A stretch of 64,000 bases of DNA from Pseudomonas sp. ICMP 561 (GCF_002699985.1 NZ_LKBT01000008.1:1-64000), one strand, 5' to 3'; positions 1 through 9,860 are shown, counted from the first letter of the stretch. Translations and numbers: made by a program. The notes: generated by a model not told the origin, from the sequence alone.

Positions 1-57
1 CTCCACAGCTACAACAACTACTTGTCGCCAATAGCTATGGAGCAGCAGGCGGCTTGA
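1..57 (+). pseudogene. 3' end of a gene cut by the window edge, possibly an IS3-family transposase
   Basis: An open frame enters from the left edge and ends at TGA (55-57), giving an 18-residue tail with the string H-S-Y-N-N-Y-L-S-P. The R/H-x-x-L-S-P ending is common at the C-terminus of IS3-family OrfB transposases (family knowledge), and a typical IS3-like terminal sequence follows at 71-90. Only the tail is visible, so the assignment is tentative, and whether the gene is intact upstream cannot be judged. Confidence 0.35.
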
Positions 58-70
58 TCACCGTAATCGG

Positions 71-90
71 TGTCCGGAAAAACTTGACCA
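71..90. mobile_element. Possible terminal inverted repeat of an IS3-family element
   Basis: TGTCCGGAAAAACTTGACCA lies 14 bp after the stop of the partial frame at 1-57. IS3-family ends often have this pattern (TGTCCGG, an A/T run, then TGACCA). The partner end is outside the window, so this rests on pattern and position only. Confidence 0.3.
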
Positions 91-126
91 GAACAAGTTC
101 GCTCCTGCCGGTTTGCGCTGGGTCAG

Positions 127-202
127 GTAGGAGGCAACTTGTTGGCGATAGGGCTGATGCGGTGAGTCAGGTCTGACGCCTCGCGAACAAGTTCGCTCCT
201 AC
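127..202. repeat. REPIN, GTAGGAG...GCGA class, diverged
   Basis: Two inverted REP arms: GTAGGAGGCAACTTGTTGGCGA at the left and CGCGAACAAGTTCGCTCCTAC at the right, around a spacer of about 30 bp. The arms are less perfect than in other copies. A single further arm (GAACAAGTTCGCTCCTG) lies at about 91-107. Confidence 0.75.
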
Positions 203-408
203 CGTTGAGTTCGGGATAGTGCACTGCGGTGCGTCTCAAGAATTTTCGTGCTTGTCTTTCGGGCAAGCACCGCCCGCAGGTAATCCGCTCTTCACAGATT
301 GATCTGTGTTCTGTCACCAGCTGAACTGTGCGCCGCACAGCCTGTCGATCACTGATGCGTACCAAGACACTGGCTACGTTTTCCATCTGTCTCGACAAGG
401 AAACCAGC

Positions 409-2127
409 ATGTCCAAAACCATTGCCGATCACCTCGCTCAAACCCTCGCCAGTGCTGGCGTCAACCGTATCTGGGGGGTGAGCGGCGACAGCCTCAATGG
501 CTTGACCGATAGCCTGCAGAGCATCGACTCCATCCGCTGGATGCACACCCGCCACGAAGAAGTCGCCGCCTTTGCCGCCGGTGCTGAAGCAGCCAGCACG
601 GGCAAGCTGGCGGTGTGCGCGGGCAGTTGCGGGCCGGGCAATCTGCACTTGATCAACGGACTTTATGATTGCCATCGCAACCAGGTCCCGGTGCTGGCAA
701 TTGCGGCGCATATCTCGTCTTCGGAAGTCGGTCTGGGTTATTTTCAGGAAACCCATCCTCAGGAACTGTTCAAGGAGTGCAGCCACTTCGTCGAACTGGT
801 CAGCACCCCCGAGCAATTTCCCCGGGTGCTGGAGCGCGCCATGCGTGCTGCGATTGGTCAGCGTGGCGTTGCAGTGATCGTGTTGCCGGGGGACGTGGCG
901 CTGAGCGATGCCCCTGACGCCCTCGCCAAGTGGGTGGACACCGCGCCACCGACGGTCACCCCGAGCGAGCCGGACATCCAGCAGATGGCCGACATCCTCA
1001 ATGAATCCAAAGCAGTCACCTTGTTGTGCGGTGCCGGTTGCGCCGGAGCCCATGACGAGATGGTCGCCCTGGCCGACCGTCTTGGCGCGCCCGTGGTGCA
1101 CGCCTTGCGCGGCAAGCAGTACGTCGAGTATGACAACCCGTTCGATGTCGGCATGACCGGCCTGATCGGTTTCAGCTCGGGTTATCACGCCATGTTGTCC
1201 TGCGACACGCTGGTAATTCTGGGCAGCAGTTTTCCTTACCGGAACTTCTACCCGACTGACGCCAAAATCGTCCAGATCGACATCGATCCCACAGCCCTCG
1301 GTCGACGCACGCCGATAGCCCTGGGCTTGACCGGCGGCGTGAAAGAAACCCTTGCCGCGCTGCTGCCCAAACTGAATCGTCAGGAAGACCGTCGCTTCCT
1401 CGACAAGGCACTCAAGCATTACGCCAAGTCACGGGAAGGGCTGGATGATCTGGCCACGCCATCGGCACCGGGCAACCCGATCCATCCGCAATATCTGACC
1501 CGGCTGATTGATGAGCAGGCCGACGCTGACGCGATCTTCAGCGTCGATGTCGGCACACCCACAATGTGGGCTGCCCGTTATCTGCACATGAACGGCAAGC
1601 GCAGTTTGCTGGGTTCGTTCAACCATGGCTCCATGGCCAACGCGATGCCTCAAGCATTGGGCGCGAAAGCGGCGTATCCGGATCGACAAGTGATTTCCCT
1701 GTGTGGCGATGGCGGATTGTCGATGCTGATGGGCGACCTGCTCAGCGTTCGTCAACTGGACCTGCCGATCAAAATGGTGGTGTTCAACAACAGCTCGTTG
1801 GGTTTCGTGGACATGGAAATGAAAGCTGGCGGCTACGTGCCCCACGGCACTGATCTGTACGAGACCAACTTCGCCGGTATCGCTCTGGGTGCGGGCATTC
1901 TGGGTATTCGCGTAGAGAGTTCAGAAGAGTTGCCTGCTGCATTGCGCAAGGCGTTCGATCATCCGGGCCCGGTATTGCTGGATGTTGTCACTGCCAAACA
2001 GGAACTGGGCATTCCGCCCAAGATCAAACTGGCACAGGCCAAAGGCTTCAGCCTGTACATGATGCGTGCTGTGATGAGCGGGCGAGGGGATGAGGTGTTT
2101 GAGTTGGTGAAGACTAACTTGCGCTGA
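409..2127 (+). CDS. poxB: Pyruvate dehydrogenase (quinone) / pyruvate oxidase, ThDP-dependent
   Basis: This 572-residue protein matches the usual length of PoxB. PoxB decarboxylates pyruvate to acetate and CO2 at the inner face of the cytoplasmic membrane and passes electrons to ubiquinone. The N-terminal ThDP domain begins at M-S-K-T-I-A-D-H. The ThDP/Mg motif starts with G-D-G near residue 431 and closes with V-V-F-N-N about 25 residues later. A central FAD-type domain (I-V-Q-I-D-I-D-P near 310) separates the two ThDP domains. The frame is open upstream to 328, but the ATG at 409 follows AAGGAAACCAGC and gives the family N-terminus. The C-terminal segment (about residues 540-572) resembles the lipid-activated tail of E. 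coli PoxB in position only. Confidence 0.88.
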   Translation: MSKTIADHLAQTLASAGVNRIWGVSGDSLNGLTDSLQSIDSIRWMHTRHEEVAAFAAGAEAASTGKLAVCAGSCGPGNLHLINGLYDCHRNQVPVLAIAAHISSSEVGLGYFQETHPQELFKECSHFVELVSTPEQFPRVLERAMRAAIGQRGVAVIVLPGDVALSDAPDALAKWVDTAPPTVTPSEPDIQQMADILNESKAVTLLCGAGCAGAHDEMVALADRLGAPVVHALRGKQYVEYDNPFDVGMTGLIGFSSGYHAMLSCDTLVILGSSFPYRNFYPTDAKIVQIDIDPTALGRRTPIALGLTGGVKETLAALLPKLNRQEDRRFLDKALKHYAKSREGLDDLATPSAPGNPIHPQYLTRLIDEQADADAIFSVDVGTPTMWAARYLHMNGKRSLLGSFNHGSMANAMPQALGAKAAYPDRQVISLCGDGGLSMLMGDLLSVRQLDLPIKMVVFNNSSLGFVDMEMKAGGYVPHGTDLYETNFAGIALGAGILGIRVESSEELPAALRKAFDHPGPVLLDVVTAKQELGIPPKIKLAQAKGFSLYMMRAVMSGRGDEVFELVKTNLR

Positions 2128-2407
2128 TCGGCCTCCTGCCCCGAAACACTGTCGAAAAGCCGTAAGGACGCCGCGTGCAGGCGCGACCTTGCTGGCTTCT
2201 CGGCGGCATCTTCATGATCTTTTTTGCCCGCGTATGGCGCATTTTTCATTTCCTTCGCACCGTTCTGAATCGCAATAAAAGCCCCCGAAATATCCTCCAA
2301 AAAAAGCATTGTGCTGGCTGGAAAGTGAATGTTATGTTGGTAACAAGATTTAGTTATTTGATTTATTTATAACATTTCACAGGCGCTCCAGGGATGCCGC
2401 AACCAGC

Positions 2408-3268
2408 ATGAATGCCATGGAAAAACATACTTTTCTCGAGATACTCGAACAGCGCTTTACCGAGCTGACGCCCACGGGCAAGCGTATCGGGGGATACCTG
2501 CTGGCCAACCCCCAACAGTTGCCGTTCGAGACTGCGGACAGCATCGCGCAGCAGACCGGTACAACCGGAATTTCTGTCGGCCGGTTCTTCCGTTCGCTGG
2601 GCTATCGCAACATTGATGACGTGAAGCAGAGTCTTCGCGGCGACTCCACGGGGAGTTGGTTGCTGACAGACCGGCTTGGGGCATTCCGCGAGGAAAGCAC
2701 CCACGGCGATGCACTCGACCGCTCGCTGACCCGTGAGCTGGAAGCCATCCAGCACGTTTATGGCCTCGCTCGCAGTGATGCGTTCGCAACCATCGTCGAA
2801 CGCATCTTCAGCGCCGACGCGGTCTTTATCATCGGCATCCAGACCACCCGAGGCATTCTGAATACCTTCTTCAGTCACCTGGAATATATCCGTCCGCAGG
2901 TTTACTACGTTGACGGGTTATCAGGTACGTATGCCGAGTCGCTGAACTCGGGTTTCAAAAATCCCTACGCACTCATTGCGGACTTCCGGACGTATTCCAG
3001 CATGACCCGCAAATTTTGCGAGGTCGCCAGTGGTCAGAATCTGCCCTTGGCGTTGATTACCGATTTCCATTGTCCCTGGGCGCGGGATTACTCCATGGAC
3101 TTGTTGCAGTTGAAGTCAGACATCGGGCAGTTCTGGGACTCCCCGGCACCTCTCGCTTGCCTGTTCAACCTTATGGTCTCAGCTGTGGCCGAGAAATACG
3201 GTGAGCGGCTCGACGAGCGTCTGGCGAAAAATCGTCAGCTGCAAGAACTTTTCGGTCAGTTCGAATGA
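2408..3268 (+). CDS. MurR/RpiR-family transcriptional regulator (HTH-SIS)
   Basis: A 286-residue cytoplasmic regulator. Residues 1-80 form the RpiR-type helix-turn-helix (ending in T-G-I-S-V-G-R-F-F-R-S-L-G-Y) and residues 120-260 a SIS domain, which in this family binds phosphosugars or cell-wall-derived ligands. It lies 50 bp upstream of the VanX-like dipeptidase and its transporter, on the same strand, so it probably controls D-Ala-D-Ala use. A second in-frame ATG at 2417 is also possible; neither has a strong Shine-Dalgarno sequence. The preceding 280 bp are AT-rich and probably hold the promoter. Confidence 0.85.
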   Translation: MNAMEKHTFLEILEQRFTELTPTGKRIGGYLLANPQQLPFETADSIAQQTGTTGISVGRFFRSLGYRNIDDVKQSLRGDSTGSWLLTDRLGAFREESTHGDALDRSLTRELEAIQHVYGLARSDAFATIVERIFSADAVFIIGIQTTRGILNTFFSHLEYIRPQVYYVDGLSGTYAESLNSGFKNPYALIADFRTYSSMTRKFCEVASGQNLPLALITDFHCPWARDYSMDLLQLKSDIGQFWDSPAPLACLFNLMVSAVAEKYGERLDERLAKNRQLQELFGQFE

Positions 3269-3317
3269 ATGACCCATTCATCATCTTCTTCGCTGTTTTT
3301 GTTAATGGAGTGTTTGA

Positions 3318-3878
3318 GTGAATAACGGCCCACTTGTGGAAGTCGATGCCCACGCGCTTCAGGTCCAGATCGACCTGATTTATGCCGGTGCCGACAACCT
3401 CGCTGGCAAAGTGATTTATCAGGACCCGCGTTGCTTGCTGCATGTAGACGCTGAGCGTTGTCTGCGCATGGCCAGCCGATTGGCGCGGCAGGCCGGTTAC
3501 CGCTTGAGGATATTTGATGCCTACCGCCCGCCCTATGCGCAGTTTCTGTTGTGGGAGGCGCTGCCTAACCCCGAGTACGTCCGCGATCCGGGGCTGGGGT
3601 CGCACCACAGTCGTGGCGTCGCAGTTGACCTTACGCTGATTGATGCCGACGGCCAGCCTCTGGACATGGGCACCGGCTTTGACGACATGCGTGAGCCTTC
3701 CCATCAGTTCTTCAGTGATCTGTCACCGCAGGTGCAGCGCAATCGCCTGATGCTTTTGGGGATCATGTTGGCTTCCGGTTTTACCTGGATCGACAGCGAA
3801 TGGTGGCATTACGAGTTGCCCGATGCTGAGGATTATCCGCTGATCGACGATAAATCGCTCCAGCCTGTCGGCCATTGA
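3318..3878 (+). CDS. ddpX: D-alanyl-D-alanine dipeptidase (VanX/DdpX family)
   Basis: A zinc dipeptidase expected to split D-Ala-D-Ala released from peptidoglycan. It has 186 residues, close to E. coli DdpX. The zinc motif S-H-H-S-R-G-V-A-V-D supplies H97 and D104. The E-W-W-H motif supplies the catalytic base E161 and ligand H164, and D-A-Y-R-P gives R70, equivalent to VanX R71. No signal peptide is visible, so it should act in the cytoplasm after uptake by the adjacent transporter. The start is GTG with GGAG 7 bp upstream. It sits between the RpiR regulator and the binding-protein gene, the same association as in the E. coli ddpXABCDF operon. Confidence 0.9.
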   Translation: MNNGPLVEVDAHALQVQIDLIYAGADNLAGKVIYQDPRCLLHVDAERCLRMASRLARQAGYRLRIFDAYRPPYAQFLLWEALPNPEYVRDPGLGSHHSRGVAVDLTLIDADGQPLDMGTGFDDMREPSHQFFSDLSPQVQRNRLMLLGIMLASGFTWIDSEWWHYELPDAEDYPLIDDKSLQPVGH

Positions 3879-4078
3879 GAGACGCGCTCAATAGCGCCGC
3901 ATGACAACAGTATTCACAAACAAATGACCGGGGCATTAATGAATCCCGGCGTGAATTCGGCAAGACCTGCAATGCAGTGATTGCCCGTTTCGGACGAGAG
4001 TCCGAGTTTTAACTGCCCGGTATAGCTTCAATAAAAAACCTGACGAACTTCCACATATCGAATGATCAAGGAACCGGC

Positions 4079-5647
4079 ATGAATCTGATTTTCACTCCGC
4101 GCCTCAATCCGCGCTCCCTTGCCACGGCGTTGCTCTGTACGGCCATGGGGCTGGGGGCCTGGCAGTCTGCAAGCGCCGCTGCTCCCAAGGACGTTTTGAT
4201 GATCGGCAAACCCGCCGACCCGCAAACCCTTGATCCTGCGGTCACCATTGATAACAACGACTGGGCCGTGACTTATCCGGCCTATCAGCGGCTTGTGACC
4301 TATAAGGTTGAAAACGGCAAGGGCAGCACCGAGGTCGAGGGCGAACTGGCCTCCGGCTGGACCACTTCGGCGGACAGTCTGGTCTGGGAGTTCAAACTCA
4401 AGCCTGGCAACAAGTTCGATGACGGAAGCGAAGTCAGTGCAGAGGCCGTCAAGTTCTCCTTTGACCGCGTCATGAAGCTCAAGCAGGGCCCGTCGGGTGC
4501 GTTCCCGGATGACATGGTGGTGTCAGTGGTCGATCCGTCGACCGTGCGTTTTACGCTCAAGACCCCTTATGCGCCTTTTCTCTCGACACTGGCCCATAAC
4601 GGCGCTGCAATCGTGAACCCTGAAGTGGCGAAGAAAAGTGAAGGTGCCGAGGCGTACCTGTCGACACATACCGCAGGTTCCGGTGCATTCAAGCTGGTCG
4701 GCTGGCAGAAAGGTCAGTCATTGACCATGGAGCAGAACAGCTACTACGCCGGACCCAAGCCGACCCTCAACAAGGTTGTGGTGAAAATCATTGGCGAGGC
4801 GTCGGTGCGACGCTTGCAACTGGAGCGTGGCGATCTCGACATCATTGAAGATATGCCTGAGGACCAACTCGATGCTCTGAGCAAAAAGCCTGGCGTCGTT
4901 ATCGGTGACTATCCGTCCTTGCGCGTGACATTGTTGTACCTGAACAACAAGAAAGCGCCGATGGACAATCCCGATGCACGCCGGGCCATCGTCGAAGCGC
5001 TGGATTACGACGGCATTATCAACGGCCTTCTCAAAGGCAAAGCCAAGCCCATGAACGGGCCGATTCCACAGGGCATGTGGGCTTACGATGAAAAATTGCC
5101 AGTGCCCAGGCAGGACCTGACCAAGGCCAAGGCAGACCTCGCCAAGGTTCCGTCCAAAATCAGTTCGCTGAGTTTCATGTATTCCGACAAGGACCCGAAC
5201 TGGGAGCCTATCGGCCTTACCCTGCAAGCTGGCCTGGCGCCGCTGGGCGTCAATCTGAAACTGGAGAAGCTGGCTAACGCCACGATGCGTGAGCGTTTGG
5301 GCAAAGGTGATTTCGACGTCGCTATCGGTTCGTGGAGCCCGGACTTCGCCGACCCCTACATGTTCATGAATTTCTGGTTTGACTCCAAATTGCAAGGCCT
5401 GCCCGGCAATCGCTCATTTTATGAGAACCCGGCGGTGGACAAGCTGATTCGTGAATCCGCAGCCACCAACGACGCAGCCAAGCGTACTGAGTTGTATCAG
5501 CAGGCTCAGAAAATTGTCCTTGATGACAGCGTTTACGCCTACCTATACCAGAAGGCTTACACCTTGCCGATGCGCGATACGGTCAAGGGCTATGTGTTCA
5601 ACCCGATGCTGGAGCAGGTGTTCAACGTCGGGACGATCACCAAGTAA
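4079..5647 (+). CDS. ddpA: Dipeptide ABC transporter, periplasmic binding protein (SBP_bac_5)
   Basis: A 522-residue family-5 solute-binding protein. A signal peptide spans about residues 1-34, with probable cleavage after A-S-A-A. The mature part has the family hallmarks: D-P-Q-T-L-D-P-A near the start, L-A-S-G-W-x(8)-W-E-F-K-L-K-P-G near residue 100, and a C-terminal G-Y-V-F-N-P. By position it should capture D-Ala-D-Ala or related dipeptides in the periplasm for the permeases downstream. The ATG at 4079 is preceded by AAGGAACCGGC. The 200 bp upstream of it may carry a separate promoter. Confidence 0.88.
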   Translation: MNLIFTPRLNPRSLATALLCTAMGLGAWQSASAAAPKDVLMIGKPADPQTLDPAVTIDNNDWAVTYPAYQRLVTYKVENGKGSTEVEGELASGWTTSADSLVWEFKLKPGNKFDDGSEVSAEAVKFSFDRVMKLKQGPSGAFPDDMVVSVVDPSTVRFTLKTPYAPFLSTLAHNGAAIVNPEVAKKSEGAEAYLSTHTAGSGAFKLVGWQKGQSLTMEQNSYYAGPKPTLNKVVVKIIGEASVRRLQLERGDLDIIEDMPEDQLDALSKKPGVVIGDYPSLRVTLLYLNNKKAPMDNPDARRAIVEALDYDGIINGLLKGKAKPMNGPIPQGMWAYDEKLPVPRQDLTKAKADLAKVPSKISSLSFMYSDKDPNWEPIGLTLQAGLAPLGVNLKLEKLANATMRERLGKGDFDVAIGSWSPDFADPYMFMNFWFDSKLQGLPGNRSFYENPAVDKLIRESAATNDAAKRTELYQQAQKIVLDDSVYAYLYQKAYTLPMRDTVKGYVFNPMLEQVFNVGTITK

Positions 5648-5684
5648 TACGTCACGGATTCAACATTTCTACCGTTAACGTTCG

Positions 5685-5715
5685 GCGCTCCCTTTTGATC
5701 CTTAAAGGGGAGTGC
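5685..5715 (+). terminator. Hairpin after the binding-protein gene
   Basis: GCGCTCCCTTT and AAAGGGGAGTGC pair around an 8-base loop between the binding-protein and first permease genes. No T-run follows, so full termination is unlikely. Such hairpins commonly stabilise the binding-protein mRNA relative to the permease part of an operon. Confidence 0.5.
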
Positions 5716-5776
5716 TGCGACGCCGTGCCCAAGGCAGCCATTTGAGCTGCCGCTAAACGCATGACTGAGGTGCCTG

Positions 5777-6793
5777 ATGGCCTTCTTGAATATCTTGCGA
5801 AAACGACTTTTCGGCCTGCTACTGGTTGTAATTGGCGTCTCCGTGATTACCTTTTCGATTTCCCACCTTATCCCCGGGGATCCAGCGCGACTGATTGCCG
5901 GGGATCGGGCCACCGACGCTATCGTGGCCAATATCCGTCATCAGTTGGGGCTGGATTTGCCGCTTTATCAGCAATATGGCCGCTACATGCTCGACCTGGT
6001 ACATGGCGATCTGGGCACCTCAATTCGTACCAGTCGGCCAGTGCTTGAGGATTTGCAGACGTTTTTTCCTGCCACCCTGGAGTTGGCGATGGCGGCTTTG
6101 CTGCTGTCGATTCTGGTCGGCGTACCGCTGGGCGTACTCTCAGCGGTTTACCACAACCGCCTGATCGATCAGATCGCTCGCACGCTGGCGGTCACCGGTA
6201 TCTCCACCCCTGCGTTCTGGTTGGGGCTGGGCCTGATCGTGTTTTTCTATGGCCACTTGAACTGGTTGCCTGGCAGCGGTCGCCTGGATGATGGGCTGGA
6301 CCCGCCGGTTACCGTCACTGGTTTTTACCTGATTGACTCATTATTGATGGGCGACTGGGCGCTATTCAGCAATGCCCTGCAGCATCTGATCCTGCCCGCC
6401 GTGACCTTGGGTTTTGTCAATCTGGGGGTGGTCGCCCGGCAGATTCGTTCGGCGATGCTTGACCAGTTGGGCGAGGACTACATCCGCACCGCGCGGGCTT
6501 ATGGTTTGTCGAAGTGGTCGGTGATCCTGCGTCATGCACTGCCTAACGCCCTTATCCCGTCGGTGACCGTACTGGGCCTGACGCTTGGTGACTTGCTCTA
6601 TGGCGCGGTGCTGACAGAAACAGTATTCGCGTGGCCCGGGATGGGGGCTTACGTGGTCAAGTCCATTGAGGCTCTGGATTTCCCGGCAGTGATGGGCTTC
6701 GCAATCGTAGTTTCCTTTATCTATGTGTTGCTCAACATGGTTATCGATCTGCTTTACCGCTTGATCGATCCGCGCATCAGCGAGGTCAACTGA
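5777..6793 (+). CDS. ddpB: Dipeptide ABC transporter permease (DppB/DdpB type)
   Basis: A 338-residue inner-membrane permease of the OppB/DppB group. The first membrane segment is at about residues 10-30, and a large periplasmic loop contains the usual P-G-D-P-A motif near residue 34. The C-terminal half carries the coupling motif E-D-Y-I-R-T-A-R-A-Y-G-L (about 233-244), which docks with the ATPases. GAGG precedes the ATG at 5777. It is followed after one base by the second permease, so the two are co-translated. Confidence 0.9.
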   Translation: MAFLNILRKRLFGLLLVVIGVSVITFSISHLIPGDPARLIAGDRATDAIVANIRHQLGLDLPLYQQYGRYMLDLVHGDLGTSIRTSRPVLEDLQTFFPATLELAMAALLLSILVGVPLGVLSAVYHNRLIDQIARTLAVTGISTPAFWLGLGLIVFFYGHLNWLPGSGRLDDGLDPPVTVTGFYLIDSLLMGDWALFSNALQHLILPAVTLGFVNLGVVARQIRSAMLDQLGEDYIRTARAYGLSKWSVILRHALPNALIPSVTVLGLTLGDLLYGAVLTETVFAWPGMGAYVVKSIEALDFPAVMGFAIVVSFIYVLLNMVIDLLYRLIDPRISEVN

Positions 6794-6794
6794 C

Positions 6795-7694
6795 ATGACA
6801 ACTCCACTCACACCTTTGAGTGTTGCACCCGTTGCGCAGGCTGCGGGCTGGCGGGAGCGGTTGAGCTTTTTACGCTACCAGATCGGGCGCAGCCCGCTGA
6901 CCATTGCTGGCCTGGCGATCACCTGCATCGTGCTCCTGTGTATGATTTTCGCGCCATGGCTGGCTCCCCATGATCCCAACGCGGTCAATCTGGCCCATCG
7001 ACTGGCTGCACCGTCTGCCCAGTACTGGTTTGGCACCGATGAAGTGGGGCGCGATCTGTTCAGTCGAGTGTTGCATGGCAGCCAGCAATCGGTTGGCGTC
7101 GGACTGTTCGTGGCCTTTTCCTCTTGCCTGATCGGCGGCCTGCTGGGCTGTATGTCCGGTGTGATCGGAGGTCGTTTTGACAGCCTGATCATGAGGCTGA
7201 TGGACATCATGCTCTCGGTGCCCTCCCTCGTGCTGATCATGGCCCTGACCGCTGCACTCGGCCCAAGTCTTTTCAATGCGATGCTGGCGATTACGCTGGT
7301 ACGTATTCCATTTTATGTGCGGTTAGCCCGCGGCCAGGCGCTGAGCATCCGGCAGATGGGCTACGTGAAGGCTGCGCAGACCTTCGGCGCCGGGCGCTGG
7401 CACATTGTGCTCTGGCACGTGGCGCGCAACGCCACGCCGCCATTGCTGGTGCAACTGAGTCTTGATATCGGCGCAGCGATCCTGATGGCTTCCGCGCTGG
7501 GTTTTATCGGTCTTGGCGCACAACAGCCCACGGCCGAGTGGGGCGCAATGGTCGCGACCGGTCGCAAATACATCCTTGATCAGTGGTGGTACTCGACCTT
7601 CCCGGGTCTGGCGATCCTTATCACTGCCACCGGATTCAACTTGCTGGGCGACGGCGTGCGCGACTTGCTCGACCCGCGTCAACAGGGGAAATGA
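6795..7694 (+). CDS. ddpC: Dipeptide ABC transporter permease (DppC/DdpC type)
   Basis: A 299-residue OppC/DppC-type permease. A cytoplasmic N-terminus of about 35 residues precedes the first membrane helix. The conserved F-G-T-D-E-V-G-R-D-L-F-S-R stretch lies near residue 78, and the ATPase-coupling loop (M-G-Y-V-K-A-A-Q-T-F-G-A) is near 188. It pairs with the preceding permease to form the membrane channel. Its TGA overlaps an ATG at 7691, but the ATPase more likely starts at 7697. Confidence 0.9.
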   Translation: MTTPLTPLSVAPVAQAAGWRERLSFLRYQIGRSPLTIAGLAITCIVLLCMIFAPWLAPHDPNAVNLAHRLAAPSAQYWFGTDEVGRDLFSRVLHGSQQSVGVGLFVAFSSCLIGGLLGCMSGVIGGRFDSLIMRLMDIMLSVPSLVLIMALTAALGPSLFNAMLAITLVRIPFYVRLARGQALSIRQMGYVKAAQTFGAGRWHIVLWHVARNATPPLLVQLSLDIGAAILMASALGFIGLGAQQPTAEWGAMVATGRKYILDQWWYSTFPGLAILITATGFNLLGDGVRDLLDPRQQGK

Positions 7695-7696
7695 TC

Positions 7697-8716
7697 ATGT
7701 CGACTCCATCTATTGCAAGCCCGAAGCTTGCGGCTGCGCCGGTATTGACGATCGATAACCTGAGCATTGAGTTCCCGGCTTATCGCGGCACGGTGAAGGC
7801 ACTCAACGGCATCACGCTTCAGGTGGATCCGGGGGAGATCGTCGGCGTGATCGGTGAGTCCGGTTCGGGCAAGTCGGTCACTGCCATGCTCAGTATGCGT
7901 TTGCTGCCGGAGCGCAGTTACCGGGTCAGCGGCGGCAGCCTGCACATACTGGGTCGTGACATGCTGGCGGCCAAAGAGAAAGACCTGTTGAAGGTACGCG
8001 GTCGTGACGCGGCGATGATTTTTCAGGAACCCATGACCGCCCTGAATCCGACCCGGCGTATCGGGCGACAGATGACGGATGTGATCATCCATCACCAGCA
8101 CGTGAGCAAATCCCAGGCGCGAGCCAGAGCTGTCGAGCTGTTGCGAGACATGCACATCGCCGACCCTGAGCAGGTGCTGGAAAGCTATCCGTTCGAGCTT
8201 TCCGGCGGGATGCGTCAGCGTGTGATGATCGCTCTGGCGTTTTCTTGCGACCCTCAGTTGCTGATTGCCGACGAGCCCACCACGGCATTGGACGTTACCG
8301 TACAGCGTCAGGTTTTGCTTTTGCTGAGAGAAAAGGCCCGTGAGCGCGGGACGGCAATTTTGCTGATCACCCACGACATGGCGCTGGTTTCCCAGTTTTG
8401 TGACCGGGTTTACGTGATGTACACCGGTGCTGTGGTGGAGCAGGGGGATACCGCTGCGGTCATGGCTGATCCGCGTCACCCTTACACCCGCGGTCTGCTC
8501 AGCGGCTTGCCTGAGCAGGTGCAGCCCGGGGAGGATTTGATGACGATACCGGGCCAGGTGCCAAATCTTTCTGCGCTGCCCGAAGGGTGTACGTTCCGGG
8601 ACCGCTGTCCGTCCGCGATGCACAAGTGCATTGAGCGGCCACCGCTACAGCTCATCAATGGCCGCGAGCTACGTAAAAGTGCCTGCTGGTTGAGCGAACA
8701 GGAGCAAATTTCATGA
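7697..8716 (+). CDS. ddpD: Dipeptide ABC transporter ATP-binding protein (DppD/DdpD type)
   Basis: A 339-residue OppD/DppD-type ATPase. Walker A is G-E-S-G-S-G-K-S near residue 53, the Q-loop is F-Q-E-P near 110, the signature is L-S-G-G-M-R-Q-R near 173 and Walker B is L-I-A-D-E-P-T near 193. The C-terminal oligopeptide-transporter extension contains C-x(5)-C-P-x(5)-C spacing, which in some family members binds an Fe-S cluster. The frame is open upstream inside the permease gene; 7697 is chosen because AGGGGA lies 7 bp before it. The stop overlaps the next start by 4 bp (ATGA). Confidence 0.9.
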   Translation: MSTPSIASPKLAAAPVLTIDNLSIEFPAYRGTVKALNGITLQVDPGEIVGVIGESGSGKSVTAMLSMRLLPERSYRVSGGSLHILGRDMLAAKEKDLLKVRGRDAAMIFQEPMTALNPTRRIGRQMTDVIIHHQHVSKSQARARAVELLRDMHIADPEQVLESYPFELSGGMRQRVMIALAFSCDPQLLIADEPTTALDVTVQRQVLLLLREKARERGTAILLITHDMALVSQFCDRVYVMYTGAVVEQGDTAAVMADPRHPYTRGLLSGLPEQVQPGEDLMTIPGQVPNLSALPEGCTFRDRCPSAMHKCIERPPLQLINGRELRKSACWLSEQEQIS

Positions 8717-9699
8717 TCAGCACCGCACGTAAACGCCTGCCTGAAGACAGCTCGCCGATTCTTTCCCTTGAAGATGTTCGCGTGCATTTCCCTGTGGGCA
8801 GCGACTGGCTCGGTCGGGCCAAGGGCGTAGCCCATGCATTGAACGGTATCGACCTGCAGGTCCGTGCCGGTGAGACACTGGGCGTGGTAGGGGAGTCCGG
8901 ATGTGGCAAAAGCACTCTGGCGCAGCTATTGATGGGGTTGATCAAACCCACAATGGGTCGGATGGACTGGATTTATAACAATGCCCGTGAGCAGGGCAGT
9001 AATGTGCAGATTGTTTTTCAAGATCCGCAGTCTTCGCTGGATCCTCGCTTACCGATATGGAAGATCATTACGGAGCCACTGTTCGTCCAGCGTTCAGCGC
9101 CGCGACGGGACATGCGTGACATTGCTGCAAAAGTCGCCTCTCAAGTGGGTATTCGGACTGAGTACCTGGACCGTTTTCCGCACCAGTTTTCTGGCGGTCA
9201 GCGTCAACGAATTGCCATTGCTCGTGCGTTATCGTCCAATCCGGACATTATTGTTCTCGATGAACCAACTTCTGCGCTGGATATTTCGGTACAAGCGCAA
9301 ATTCTCAACCTGCTGGCAGAGTTGCAACGCAGTCGTGATTTGACCTACATCCTGATTTCGCACAACGTCTCGGTGGTGCGCCATATGGCCGACCGGGTAG
9401 CGGTGATGTACCTGGGCCAAATCGTCGAATTGGGCAGTGCAGCCGAGGTGCTTGAGCGGCCTCAGCATCCTTACACTCGCCTGCTTCTGGACGCCGTTCC
9501 GCGCCTGGGGGCTCCGCTGGATAACGCATACATCTCGGCACCTACCGAGTTACCGGGCAATCGTAAACTGCCCGCCGGCTGTTTCTTCCGGGACCGCTGT
9601 CCGCACGCTACGACAGGTTGCGACAGGCCACAGTTGCTGGCGCCTGCGAAAGAGGGGCAGGGGTCAGTCAGATGTCATCTCATGTCGGGTGTCGCTTAG
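8713..9699 (+). CDS. ddpF: Dipeptide ABC transporter ATP-binding protein (DppF/DdpF type)
   Basis: A 328-residue OppF/DppF-type ATPase, second of the pair. Walker A is G-E-S-G-C-G-K-S near residue 62, the Q-loop is F-Q-D-P near 101, the signature is F-S-G-G-Q-R-Q-R near 161 and Walker B is I-V-L-D-E-P-T near 182. A C-rich C-terminal extension (C-F-F-R-D-R-C-P) follows. The start overlaps the previous stop by ATGA, indicating translational coupling. It closes the ddp cluster; no clear hairpin terminator was seen after it. Confidence 0.9.
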   Translation: MISTARKRLPEDSSPILSLEDVRVHFPVGSDWLGRAKGVAHALNGIDLQVRAGETLGVVGESGCGKSTLAQLLMGLIKPTMGRMDWIYNNAREQGSNVQIVFQDPQSSLDPRLPIWKIITEPLFVQRSAPRRDMRDIAAKVASQVGIRTEYLDRFPHQFSGGQRQRIAIARALSSNPDIIVLDEPTSALDISVQAQILNLLAELQRSRDLTYILISHNVSVVRHMADRVAVMYLGQIVELGSAAEVLERPQHPYTRLLLDAVPRLGAPLDNAYISAPTELPGNRKLPAGCFFRDRCPHATTGCDRPQLLAPAKEGQGSVRCHLMSGVA

Positions 9700-9860
9700 A
9701 GCTATGCACACTATGTCCCACCTCTACTGAGGTGGATCCAATAATATATTTATCGAGATACTTTCTTTTTACTTGGAGAGTACGTAAAACGCGGCACGGC
9801 CTTTGCTAACTTGATCCCAGGCCGTCCCGTTGTAACTCTTTTGTAATGGAAGTATCCGCA

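Noticed and set aside
349..1419. A 356-codon minus-strand frame opposite poxB
   Set aside because: It is a shadow of the well-supported poxB frame, with no family features or start signals.
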